From assembly GCA_937906485.1 (NCBI GenBank), contig CALCYB010000154.1, forward strand, positions 1 through 13,122: DNA of 13,122 nucleotides, read 5' to 3'. Made by a program: the position numbers and the translations under genes. Below, piece after piece: positions 6,626 to 13,122 of the stretch. Source of the stretch: an uncultured Rikenellaceae bacterium. Lineage in GTDB: Bacteria; Bacteroidota; Bacteroidia; Bacteroidales; UBA932. The number at the start of each line of letters is the position of its first letter. The first letter of the stretch is position 1. Under the pieces are notes generated by a model, which did no database searches, was not told the DNA's origin, and worked only from the letters and a program-made list of their open reading frames with translations.

Positions 6626-7918
6626 ATGATTCGTATGAAGATGAAACGCTTATTTGTTTTGTTGCTGATCAGTCTCGGGTTGTGGCCCATTCTGCCGGCA
6701 CAGACGCTCTCCAGCCGGCTGGAGTCCTTGTCCCAAGCCTATGCTGTCCAACCGCTTGAAACAACCCATTTCCCCGAGAAGTTCCTGGTCCGCTTTACGC
6801 AGCCCGTCGATCCTCACCATCCTGAAAACGGCACGTTCCAGCAACGTGTGTTTGTCTGTCACCGGGGATATGACCGCCCGACCGTACTGGTGACCGAGGG
6901 CTATGGTGCCCATTATGCACTGAATCCCCATTATCGCAACGAGCTTTCGGAGCTGCTGGATGCCAACATCCTGGTAGTGGAACACCGGTATTTTCTGGAG
7001 TCAGTGCCCGATCCTTGTGACTGGACCCATTTTAACGGTCACAATCAGGCACACGACCTTCATCAGGTCGTCCAAGCGTTCAAATCCGTTTATCCGGGTG
7101 CCTGGGTGGCGACAGGTGCCAGCAAGGGTGGACATAATACGTTGATTTATACAGCCCATTACCCCAACGATATGGATCTGGCGGTTCCCTATGTCGGGCC
7201 TTTGTGCCGTGCTGCGGAAGATGGTCGTCATGAGCCCTATCTGGCGGATTCGGTCGGAACAGCAGCGCAGCGGCAGCACATCCAGGCCCTGCAGATCGAG
7301 ATACTCAAGCGCAAGGCGGCTCTGATGCCGGCTTTTGATTCTTTGTGTCAGGCCAACCGTTACCGTTTCTCCATCCCTGTAGAAGAGGTGTATGATTACA
7401 CCGTGCTTGAGTTTCCCTTTGCTTTCTGGCAGATGGGTTTTCCGCAAGAGGTGCTTCCGGCACTTGATGCCGGCGACCGGGAATTGTTTGAGTGTTTTGT
7501 TCAGGTATCTGATCCGGGATACTTCGATCATCAGACCGCGACAACCCCTTTCTTCATTCAGGCGGCCAAGGAACTGGGCTATTACGGGTACGATCTGGAA
7601 CCGTTCAGGGCCTATACCCAGATAGATTCGACAGAAGGTTATCTTGAACGGATTTTTATTCCCCAAGGTTTGGACCTGGATTTTGATGCCTCTTTGTACA
7701 ACCGCCTGATGGATTTCCTGGAACGAGGCGATGCCCAGATGATCTTCATCTATGGAGAATACGACCCCTGGTCTGCGGTTCGGGTGCCGGATTTTGGCAG
7801 AGAGAACATTCGGATCTATGTGGCACCGAAGGCCAGTCATGGCGCGAAGATTGCTTCTTTTGACGAGGCGATGCAACAAGAGATCAAAGCCTTGATCGAT
7901 CAGTGGATAAATGATTGA
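6626..7918 (+). CDS. Secreted S37-family (tripeptidyl aminopeptidase-like) serine peptidase
   Basis: The protein fits the PS-10/S37 peptidase family, alpha/beta-hydrolase enzymes related to Streptomyces tripeptidyl aminopeptidases that remove short peptides from protein N-termini. The 430-residue product has an N-terminal signal peptide (hydrophobic core about 9-22, cleavage likely near PAQ). The nucleophile elbow is GASKGG (164-169, Ser166). Later come the acid in YGEYDPW (Asp380) and the base in ASHGAK (His405), in the right order and spacing for a catalytic triad. The family pattern VEHRYF (118-123) is also present. It probably acts in the periplasm or outside the cell. Three in-frame ATGs (6626, 6635, 6641) are possible; 6635 or 6641 would give a more usual signal peptide and leader. 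The next gene begins 14 nt after the stop. Family assignment is firm; the exact substrate is not known. Confidence 0.85.
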   Translation: MIRMKMKRLFVLLLISLGLWPILPAQTLSSRLESLSQAYAVQPLETTHFPEKFLVRFTQPVDPHHPENGTFQQRVFVCHRGYDRPTVLVTEGYGAHYALNPHYRNELSELLDANILVVEHRYFLESVPDPCDWTHFNGHNQAHDLHQVVQAFKSVYPGAWVATGASKGGHNTLIYTAHYPNDMDLAVPYVGPLCRAAEDGRHEPYLADSVGTAAQRQHIQALQIEILKRKAALMPAFDSLCQANRYRFSIPVEEVYDYTVLEFPFAFWQMGFPQEVLPALDAGDRELFECFVQVSDPGYFDHQTATTPFFIQAAKELGYYGYDLEPFRAYTQIDSTEGYLERIFIPQGLDLDFDASLYNRLMDFLERGDAQMIFIYGEYDPWSAVRVPDFGRENIRIYVAPKASHGAKIASFDEAMQQEIKALIDQWIND

Positions 7919-7932
7919 TTTCAATCGATGAT

Positions 7933-8856
7933 ATGTTGGTATTCAAAGAAATAGAATTGTCAGACAAACCTTGGGTGGATGCCTGTCTGCGCGTGAAGAA
8001 TTCCCGTATGACGGAGTATTGTTTTACCACTTTGTTTATGTGGGCAGAAAGTTACGGGACTCGGATTGCCCGCTACGGTGATTGGCTGGTGGTCCGATCC
8101 ATGCACACGGATGACGGTCCGGTGGATTATCTCTTCCCGGCTGGAAGTGGAGATCCTGCAGTGCCGTTGCAGGCCCTTGTTGAGGATGCTCGCCAACTCG
8201 GGCGTCCTTTCCGTATCAATTGTCTGACGACGGAGGACCTGACCCATCTGGAGGACTGGTTCCCGGGAATGACCTGGGAGGTGGTCCCTTTGCGGGACAG
8301 TTTTGACTATATTTATCATCGTGAAGATTTGTTGCAACTGCGTGGCAAGAAATACCAGGCCAAACGCAACTTTATCTCACGTTTTTTGCGTAATGCGGAT
8401 TGGAGTTACGAGCGAATGGACCCTACGGATTCCGAACGGTGTGCCCGGCAGCTGGCAGAGTGCTTGCAGATGAACCGGCAGTGGTGCCTGGAGAACGGAT
8501 GCCGGCACAACCAGTCCCTGCATCAGGAGACTTGTGCCGGAAGGAAAGTGCTCCAGCATTTTCAGTCCCTTGGTCTGCGGGGAGGAATCTTGCGTTTGAA
8601 CGGGGAAATGGTGGCCTATACCATTGGGGAACCCCTCAATGAGGATACGTTCATTGTGCATATTGAGAAGGCCTTTTCCCGGATAGATGGCGCATACCCG
8701 ATGATCAACCGCAGTTTTGTGGAAGCGGAGTCATCGGGTATGCTCTATATTAACCGTGAGGACGATGCCGGCCAGGAAGGACTGCGCAAGGCAAAATTGT
8801 CCTATCATCCGGCTTTCCTTCAGGAAAAGTTTACGATTGTACCGGTTACCGATTAA
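7933..8856 (+). CDS. DUF2156 protein (GNAT-like, related to the MprF synthase domain)
   Basis: This 307-residue cytoplasmic protein matches the Bacteroidales DUF2156 type, which shares the tandem GNAT-like fold of the catalytic domain of phosphatidylglycerol lysyltransferase (MprF). The recognisable pieces are the N-terminal EYCFTTLFMW (about 27-36), the RGKKYQAKRNFISRF segment (about 137-151), the second-domain motif with G-ILRLNGEMVAYTIGE (about 221-236) and the C-terminal INREDDAGQEGLRKAKLSY region (about 273-291). No membrane segments are visible, so it is not a full MprF. The frame is open from a TTG at 7915 overlapping the previous stop, but the ATG at 7933 gives the usual start (MLVFKEIELSDK) and is preferred. 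It is 14 nt after the S37 peptidase and likely co-transcribed. Its substrate is unknown; transfer of an acyl or aminoacyl group is family-based inference. Its stop lies in a TTAA shared with the opposing gene. Confidence 0.82.
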   Translation: MLVFKEIELSDKPWVDACLRVKNSRMTEYCFTTLFMWAESYGTRIARYGDWLVVRSMHTDDGPVDYLFPAGSGDPAVPLQALVEDARQLGRPFRINCLTTEDLTHLEDWFPGMTWEVVPLRDSFDYIYHREDLLQLRGKKYQAKRNFISRFLRNADWSYERMDPTDSERCARQLAECLQMNRQWCLENGCRHNQSLHQETCAGRKVLQHFQSLGLRGGILRLNGEMVAYTIGEPLNEDTFIVHIEKAFSRIDGAYPMINRSFVEAESSGMLYINREDDAGQEGLRKAKLSYHPAFLQEKFTIVPVTD

Positions 8857-9983
8857 AGCAAGGCGAACAATACATAAGCCCAGTGGGCGGTGATGCCGGC
8901 TACCAAGCCACCGAAGGTGTGTGCGATGATGGCGTTTGAGGTCAGTTTACGGTAACCCAAGGAGTCCATCATGGCGGTGTGGGTACTCAGGTAACCGCTC
9001 CAGCACATCCCCATAGCCGTAAATACAGCGATGGCGTTTCCGTCAATCAGACCGGCTGCCTGGAATTTGGGAATCAATCCCAATGCAGCACCGACAGCAC
9101 CCAGCGAGGTGATCGGGAAGGCTACGAGTTCCGGGTTGGTGAAACCGAAGAGCCATTCAAAGACAAAATTGATCTTGCCGGCCAGCAAGGGCAGCAGGCC
9201 GATACCTTGGTAGGCGCTACCATCGTAACCGTTTTCTCCGGCACCGAAAGTGAGCATCATCACAACGGAAGAAATGATCAGCACACCGGGAATGATGGCC
9301 AGACCAAGATCAACCCCGGTCTTTCCTCCGTCCAGCAGGGCATTCAACACCCGCAGGAAGGTATTGCCTTCACTTTTGAAGGAGATTTGTTGCTCGTCTC
9401 CGCCTTTGATTTCGTCGTTCAGTTCCGGATAGTGTTTCAGCAGGGAGCGTTGCATCAGTCGGGTGGATACGATACTGCCTGCGAAGGACCCAATCAGACC
9501 GACCAGGGCAGCAGAGGCATAGCCGCGTCCGGCCATGAACACAATTACCACCAGTCCCATACCGAATGCAGTACCAAAGTTGGTCAACGAGATGAGTTGG
9601 TATTTTTTGAAGTAATGGCTGAAGTTGGAGTCTTTGGAGAGGCTGATGATGGCCGGGTTGTCCGACAGGAAGGTCATGACACCGCCCAAGGCTGCAACTC
9701 CAGGGAGGTTGTACAGCGGTTTCATCAGGGGGCGCAGCAGGACTTCCAACAGACGTACGACACCAAACTCAACGAAGAGTTTGGACAAGGCTCCGGTCAG
9801 GACGGTAATCCCCATCAGGTAGAATACGGTATTCAACAACAGATCGTGGGAGGTGTTCATCAGGGTGTTCATCATGTTGGGAACCCCCATGACATGACCC
9901 ATTCCTCCAAAGAAAGCGAAGAAGACGATCAGGAAAACGCCCGCTTCAATTCTTCGCTTGGTCAAGAATTTCATTTTACGCAT
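8853..9983 (-). CDS. Gate-domain (nucleoside recognition) inner-membrane protein
   Basis: The 376-residue, strongly hydrophobic protein belongs to the nucleoside-recognition/Gate group (relatives include SpmA/SpmB and CD0519/CD1768-type membrane proteins). The Gate domain is also found in concentrative nucleoside transporters, but the substrate of this subgroup is not established. About nine to ten membrane segments are visible (near 14-33, 47-66, 93-107, 130-150, 155-172, 221-245, 260-280, 288-305, 315-335, 350-375). They form two similar halves, separated by a charged loop (about 182-210), consistent with an internal Gate repeat. Asn and Asp residues occur within otherwise hydrophobic stretches (SDNPAIISLS, 107-116). 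ATG codons at 9983 and 9974 are both possible. It follows the porin gene by 15 nt and is probably transcribed with it. The stop overlaps the opposing DUF2156 stop, so no terminator fits between them. Confidence 0.82.
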   Translation of the reverse strand: MRKMKFLTKRRIEAGVFLIVFFAFFGGMGHVMGVPNMMNTLMNTSHDLLLNTVFYLMGITVLTGALSKLFVEFGVVRLLEVLLRPLMKPLYNLPGVAALGGVMTFLSDNPAIISLSKDSNFSHYFKKYQLISLTNFGTAFGMGLVVIVFMAGRGYASAALVGLIGSFAGSIVSTRLMQRSLLKHYPELNDEIKGGDEQQISFKSEGNTFLRVLNALLDGGKTGVDLGLAIIPGVLIISSVVMMLTFGAGENGYDGSAYQGIGLLPLLAGKINFVFEWLFGFTNPELVAFPITSLGAVGAALGLIPKFQAAGLIDGNAIAVFTAMGMCWSGYLSTHTAMMDSLGYRKLTSNAIIAHTFGGLVAGITAHWAYVLFALL

Positions 9984-9998
9984 AGGTCGGGTGATAGG

Positions 9999-11042
9999 TT
10001 ATTTTTTATATACATTCATTTGCCAGCGGACACCGACATGACAGGATATCGGTTGGGGGCTTTGGTTGTTGCTGTACAGGAAAGCATGCAGCCGAAGGGT
10101 CTTCTTGAGCCGTTCAATGGGATAGAATTCAATCCCGCCGCCGTAGAAAGCGTATTGAACACCCGGAAGGACATAGCGGTCATACGTATTTTCCCATCGG
10201 GTGCCTGCAGCCTGTGCCTTGTTCTGGTCCCATCCTCCCTTGATGAAGAGGGTGGTGTGGGGGCCCAGGTCGAAGGTCATCCGGCTGATGATGGAGAAGT
10301 CGCTCAAGGGGTTGGCCTGTTGGGCGGAAGCCCGGTTCATGTAGTCTAATTCCCAGCTGAACCAGTTCTGTGCCCACCGGTTCCCCAAGGCCAGGTAATG
10401 GATGAAGTGGTTGTTTTTGTATTCAACGGCATTGTAGGAGTAGATGGTGCTGAAATTGCCCATGTTTCCGTACCAGATCAGGTTGTAGGAAAAGCAGTTG
10501 TCCAGCACTTCCGTAGAGAAGGGGGAATTGGTCACTTGTGCCTTGATGGCATGGTGGCCGTCCGGACTGTTGTATCCGGCGGTTACTCCGATTTGAAAGG
10601 GGTTGACGTTGTTCCAGAAATCAGACCAGAAATAGACGTCGATCGGGGCCTGGTCATATTCGTACCCACCGATGAGCACCACCTGTTTCCCGGCAGAAAT
10701 GTTCCATTGGGGGGTGATGTGGTAGGTCAGGTAGGCCCAGTCGGTTGCCTTGAAGAAATTGGTCGGGATGCCATTGTCCTTGTATAGGCGCTGACGCAGG
10801 CTGTACGAGAACTGTTCACTGATGTTGCCATCAATGGCCAGGTTGAAGTATTTGCCATCAAATCCTGTTTCGACAGGTTTGTTCCGATAGCCGATGAACG
10901 CTCCGTCGAAGCGGAGGTCAAACCGGATGCTGATGTGTTCATCAGTTCCGTCTTGAGTCGTTTTTTCGGGGTCTTGCGGGGTATGGGCAGACAGCACGGC
11001 AGACAGACACAAGAGCAGGGGGATCAGGCAATTTTTCTTCAT
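9999..11042 (-). CDS. Porin O/P family (phosphate-selective porin-like) outer-membrane protein
   Basis: The protein resembles Bacteroidota members of the OprO/OprP porin family. The 347-residue product begins with a signal peptide (MKKNCLIPLLLCLSAVLSA, cleavage near residue 19). A short polar linker is followed by a body of alternating strands rich in Tyr, Trp, Phe, Gly and Asn (for instance WAYLTYHITPQWNISAGKQ and GNRWAQNWFSWELDYMN), ending in a Trp/aromatic-containing last strand. These features suit a beta-barrel of about 16 strands. The frame extends to a TTG at 11054, but the ATG at 11042 gives a standard signal peptide and is preferred. A good promoter lies upstream and the Gate-domain gene follows 15 nt after. 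Phosphate selectivity cannot be claimed from the sequence; many relatives in this phylum have unknown substrates. Confidence 0.8.
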   Translation of the reverse strand: MKKNCLIPLLLCLSAVLSAHTPQDPEKTTQDGTDEHISIRFDLRFDGAFIGYRNKPVETGFDGKYFNLAIDGNISEQFSYSLRQRLYKDNGIPTNFFKATDWAYLTYHITPQWNISAGKQVVLIGGYEYDQAPIDVYFWSDFWNNVNPFQIGVTAGYNSPDGHHAIKAQVTNSPFSTEVLDNCFSYNLIWYGNMGNFSTIYSYNAVEYKNNHFIHYLALGNRWAQNWFSWELDYMNRASAQQANPLSDFSIISRMTFDLGPHTTLFIKGGWDQNKAQAAGTRWENTYDRYVLPGVQYAFYGGGIEFYPIERLKKTLRLHAFLYSNNQSPQPISCHVGVRWQMNVYKK

Positions 11043-11082
11043 AGCAATGTTCAAATAGTCAGTTTAAGTAGGTAAATCGAAA

Positions 11083-11115
11083 CAAAGGTAAAAAAAAGTT
11101 TGGGTATCGTGCAAC
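11083..11115 (-). promoter_or_regulatory. Promoter of the porin/Gate operon
   Basis: On the minus strand, GTTG (11115-11112) and TACCTTTG (11090-11083) are separated by 21 nt. The -7 element is a full match to TAnnTTTG and the -33 matches TTTG at three of four positions. The start of transcription would be near 11076, leaving a leader of about 34 nt before the ATG at 11042. Confidence 0.6.
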
Positions 11116-11165
11116 GTTTTACCCATTACTTGCATCTATTATATAGGTTTAGGTTTTAGTACAGA

Positions 11166-11203
11166 AAAAGAGGCGCCTGTTGTAGCAGAGGGGTGCCTCT
11201 TTT
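11166..11203 (-). terminator. Rho-independent terminator after ispE
   Basis: A 12-bp inverted repeat (11166-11177 with 11192-11203, one G-T pair) encloses a 14-nt loop. Read on the minus strand the stem has a GC-rich core (GAGGC) and ends in a run of five T. It starts 7 nt past the ispE stop and upstream of the porin promoter, so it insulates the two units. The stem's outer A/T tracts are symmetric, so it could also act on plus-strand transcripts. Confidence 0.85.
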
Positions 11204-11209
11204 GATTGT

Positions 11210-12025
11210 TTATTTCGGAAAAATACCGAACATGGCGGATCCGCTTCCGCTCATGGCTGCATAAATGGCTCCGTCCCGGTACAGTTGTTCCTTGATGGAT
11301 TGGAGGGCCGGGAAGGTGGCAAATACTGTCTTTTCAAAATCATTTTCCACAAGTCCTTTCCATTGTTCCAGCGGGAGGAGCATCAATTCCCGCAGATCCG
11401 CTTCGTTTTCAGGGCGTGGTGTTCCGAACGATCGTCGGGGTGTAATGCCACGGTAGGCCTGAGGGGTGGAGACATGAATCTCTGGAGTGATGAGCCGGAT
11501 CTGATGGTGCTCTTGGGCCAGTACCTGGTCCAGTACTGCTGAACAGAAGGGTTCCAGCAATTCACCTCGTCCGGTACCATACATCGGACGGTTGTGGATG
11601 AAGAAGGGACAATCACTGCCCAAGCGGCTGGCGTAGGCGACAAGCTGCTGCTGCGAGAGTCCCAATTGGAAGAGGCGGTTCAGACCCGATAAGGTGAATG
11701 CCCCGTCCGCTGATCCGCCTCCCAGTCCCGCACCAATCGGGATGTTCTTGTAGAGGTGGATGGCGACCGGCGGCAGGTGGAAGTCCTGTTCCAGCAGACG
11801 CCAGGCCCGGACGCAGATTTCGTTTTCCTGGTCATTGTCCGGCAGGCTGTAAGGCCGGCCGTAAGCCGTGAACGAGAAGTTGCTGCTTTCACAGATCTCC
11901 AGGATATCTTGGAGTCCTGTAAATGGAACAAAGACGGTTTCCAGATTGTGGAAGCCGTCCGGTCTTTTTTCAGTAACCCTGAGCCCGATGTTGAGTTTGG
12001 CGTTGGGGTAGAGGATGATATTCAT
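11210..12025 (-). CDS. ispE: 4-diphosphocytidyl-2-C-methyl-D-erythritol kinase
   Basis: IspE is the GHMP-family kinase of the MEP (non-mevalonate) isoprenoid pathway. It phosphorylates the 2-hydroxyl of CDP-methylerythritol with ATP in the cytoplasm. The 271-residue product has the N-terminal PNAKLNIGL with the catalytic Lys (residue 10), RPDGFHNLETVF (21-32), the glycine-rich ATP loop PIGAGLGGGSADG (96-108), the LGSDCPFF segment containing the catalytic Asp (138) and the C-terminal MSGSGSAMFG motif (258-267). The length is slightly below that of E. coli IspE but within the family range. The frame reaches a TTG at 12031; the ATG at 12025 is preferred because MNIILYPNAKLN is the standard start. 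It lies 21 nt after the nrdJ stop with no terminator visible between, so it is probably the downstream gene of that transcript, and it is followed by a strong terminator. Confidence 0.94.
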   Translation of the reverse strand: MNIILYPNAKLNIGLRVTEKRPDGFHNLETVFVPFTGLQDILEICESSNFSFTAYGRPYSLPDNDQENEICVRAWRLLEQDFHLPPVAIHLYKNIPIGAGLGGGSADGAFTLSGLNRLFQLGLSQQQLVAYASRLGSDCPFFIHNRPMYGTGRGELLEPFCSAVLDQVLAQEHHQIRLITPEIHVSTPQAYRGITPRRSFGTPRPENEADLRELMLLPLEQWKGLVENDFEKTVFATFPALQSIKEQLYRDGAIYAAMSGSGSAMFGIFPK

Positions 12026-12046
12026 GGCCAATGGGTATTGTTTTCA

Positions 12047-13122
12047 TCAACCGCATTTTCCGTGTCCGCAGTCCTGACAGATCAGGCAGCCTTCCTGGTA
12101 GATGAGGTTCTTGGATCCGCATTTTTCGCAGCTTTGGCCGGACTCGTCGCGGGTACCGTTCGGGATGTATTGTTTCAGCGCACGTTCCACCCCGTTTTTC
12201 CAGGAGTTGATGCTTGCATTGTCCAGATCCAGTCCCTTGATGATGTTCAGGATGTCAATGATCGGAACGTTGTGCCGCATAACGCCGGAAATGAATTTTG
12301 CGTAGTTCCAGAATTCCTTGTTGAACATGTGGGAAATTCCTCCGGATACGCCAGGATAGCCGTAGCCGTCCTTGTAGTGGAAGTCGTAGCGGGTAACTCC
12401 ACGGTCATCCTGTTCTTTGACAATCCATCCTTTGGTGATGGCCTTGGGGATGGAACGGGTGTCTTCGTCCAGCAGACCGGTGAAGATTTCATACGGTTTT
12501 CCGTTCAGTTTACCGACCAGTGCAATCCATTGTTGGGTGCCGTTCTTGAAACGGATGACGTCGGCCTCCAATGATTTGGGACGTTTTTTGGGCTTGATGA
12601 TGTTGTCTCCGCCTTCTTTGGATGAAACCAGTACGCCGGTACGGGAACCGTCGCGGTAAACGGTGATGCCTTTACAACCGGATTCCCAGGCGGTGCGGTA
12701 CACTTCTGCTACCATTTCTTCGCTGATATCGCGCGGAAGGTTGACCGTTACGCTGATGGAGTGGTCCACCCATTTCTGCATCTGTCCTTGCATCTTCACT
12801 TTTGCCACCCAGTCAATGTCGTTGGAGGTGGCTTTGTGGTAAGGGGATTTGGCGACCAAAGCCTGGATTTGTTCTTCTCCCCAGGTTTTGACTTGCTCGG
12901 GATCGTAGCCGGCAGTCTTGCACCAGGTCAGGAAATGATGGTGGAAGACGAAATATTCTTCAAAGCAGTCTCCGTTTTCATCTTTGAAGGCGATGACTAC
13001 ATTCCGGTCGTTGGGGTTGACTTTTCTTCTGCGTTTGTAGAAGGGCAGGAACACCGGTTCAATGCCGGAGGTGGTCTGAGTCATCAGACTGGTGGTTCCG
13101 GTCGGTGCGATGGTCAACATGG
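12047..13122 (-). CDS. nrdJ: Adenosylcobalamin-dependent (class II) ribonucleotide reductase, C-terminal part
   Basis: The enzyme reduces ribonucleotides to deoxyribonucleotides using a radical formed from adenosylcobalamin, without needing oxygen. Only the 3' portion is in the window; the coding sequence enters across the right edge, so the true start is not visible. Counting from the ATG at 13120, the piece shows APTGTTS (5-11) and SGIEP (18-22), typical of the reductase barrel, then WESGCKGITVYRDGSR (145-160), which closes the catalytic domain. A TSCPD-like region follows (about 185-318). The tail is cysteine-rich, with CEKC (331-334) and CLICQDCGHGKC (345-356), the zinc-ribbon and redox-active cysteines that re-reduce the active site in long class II enzymes. 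Use of this enzyme implies B12 uptake or synthesis in the organism. It ends 21 nt before ispE. Confidence 0.92.
   Translation of the reverse strand, partial: MLTIAPTGTTSLMTQTTSGIEPVFLPFYKRRRKVNPNDRNVVIAFKDENGDCFEEYFVFHHHFLTWCKTAGYDPEQVKTWGEEQIQALVAKSPYHKATSNDIDWVAKVKMQGQMQKWVDHSISVTVNLPRDISEEMVAEVYRTAWESGCKGITVYRDGSRTGVLVSSKEGGDNIIKPKKRPKSLEADVIRFKNGTQQWIALVGKLNGKPYEIFTGLLDEDTRSIPKAITKGWIVKEQDDRGVTRYDFHYKDGYGYPGVSGGISHMFNKEFWNYAKFISGVMRHNVPIIDILNIIKGLDLDNASINSWKNGVERALKQYIPNGTRDESGQSCEKCGSKNLIYQEGCLICQDCGHGKCG

Noticed and set aside
7001..7924. 307-codon open frame on the minus strand
   Set aside because: It is antisense to the S37 peptidase gene, which has a full catalytic triad. The product shows no recognisable domain.
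7915..7932. TTG start for the DUF2156 gene overlapping the peptidase stop
   Set aside because: The ATG at 7933 gives the usual family N-terminus; the six extra residues add nothing recognisable.
8979..10349. 456-codon open frame on the plus strand
   Set aside because: It is antisense to both the Gate-domain and the porin genes, whose families are recognisable. Its product is Gln/His/Gly/Asp-rich without hydrophobic core or motifs, as expected of a shadow frame in GC-rich coding DNA.
11043..11054. TTG start for the porin gene
   Set aside because: The ATG at 11042 yields a standard signal peptide starting MKKN, so the four-residue extension is unnecessary.
11756..12574. 272-codon open frame on the plus strand
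   Set aside because: It is antisense across the ispE-nrdJ boundary, both well-recognised genes. It has no start signal or motif of its own.

Overview
The window suggests a member of the Bacteroidota, most likely the order Bacteroidales. The evidence is the gene families (a fused TPR/helix-turn-helix regulator of the Bacteroidales type, a Porin O/P family protein, a DUF2156 protein, an S37 peptidase and a B12-dependent ribonucleotide reductase) and several promoters matching the Bacteroidota pattern TTTG-N19-21-TAnnTTTG. I cannot name the genus. No rRNA, tRNA, CRISPR array or intact transposase gene was seen.

Layout. (1) Positions 1-2102 are AT-rich and accessory in character: two tandem minus-strand paralogues of an exported, probably outer-membrane protein (69-896 and 950-1807), then a 295-base spacer (1808-2102) carrying a 21-bp-periodic array of CTGACC repeats that resembles a relic of an insertion-sequence end. 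(2) Positions 2103-6555 hold a tightly packed minus-strand operon, tyrS > rbfA > ABC permease, with 1-nt and 4-nt overlaps. The last gene does not stop where a LolC/LolE/FtsX-type permease should. It runs in frame into a complete-looking TPR/transmembrane/HTH regulator, giving one 939-residue reading frame. (3) Positions 6626-8856 are a plus-strand pair, a secreted S37-type peptidase and a DUF2156 acyltransferase-like protein, divergent from tyrS. (4) Positions 8853-11042 are a minus-strand pair, a Porin O/P family protein followed 15 nt later by a Gate-domain (nucleoside recognition) membrane protein; the latter converges with DUF2156 so closely that both stop codons lie inside a shared TTAA. 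(5) Positions 11210-13122 are minus-strand ispE preceded by the 3' part of nrdJ, which runs off the right edge. A clear hairpin terminator (11166-11203) separates ispE from the porin unit.

Most of the right two thirds is ordinary housekeeping and envelope biology: tRNA charging, ribosome maturation, isoprenoid precursor synthesis, deoxynucleotide synthesis and nutrient uptake. The unusual part is the left third, where the operon's terminal permease is joined to a sensor-like regulator, base composition steps sharply inside that regulator, and repeat sequences and recently duplicated envelope genes sit immediately downstream. The most economical reading is a rearrangement that fused the permease gene to a downstream regulator gene; whether the product is made and works is unknown.
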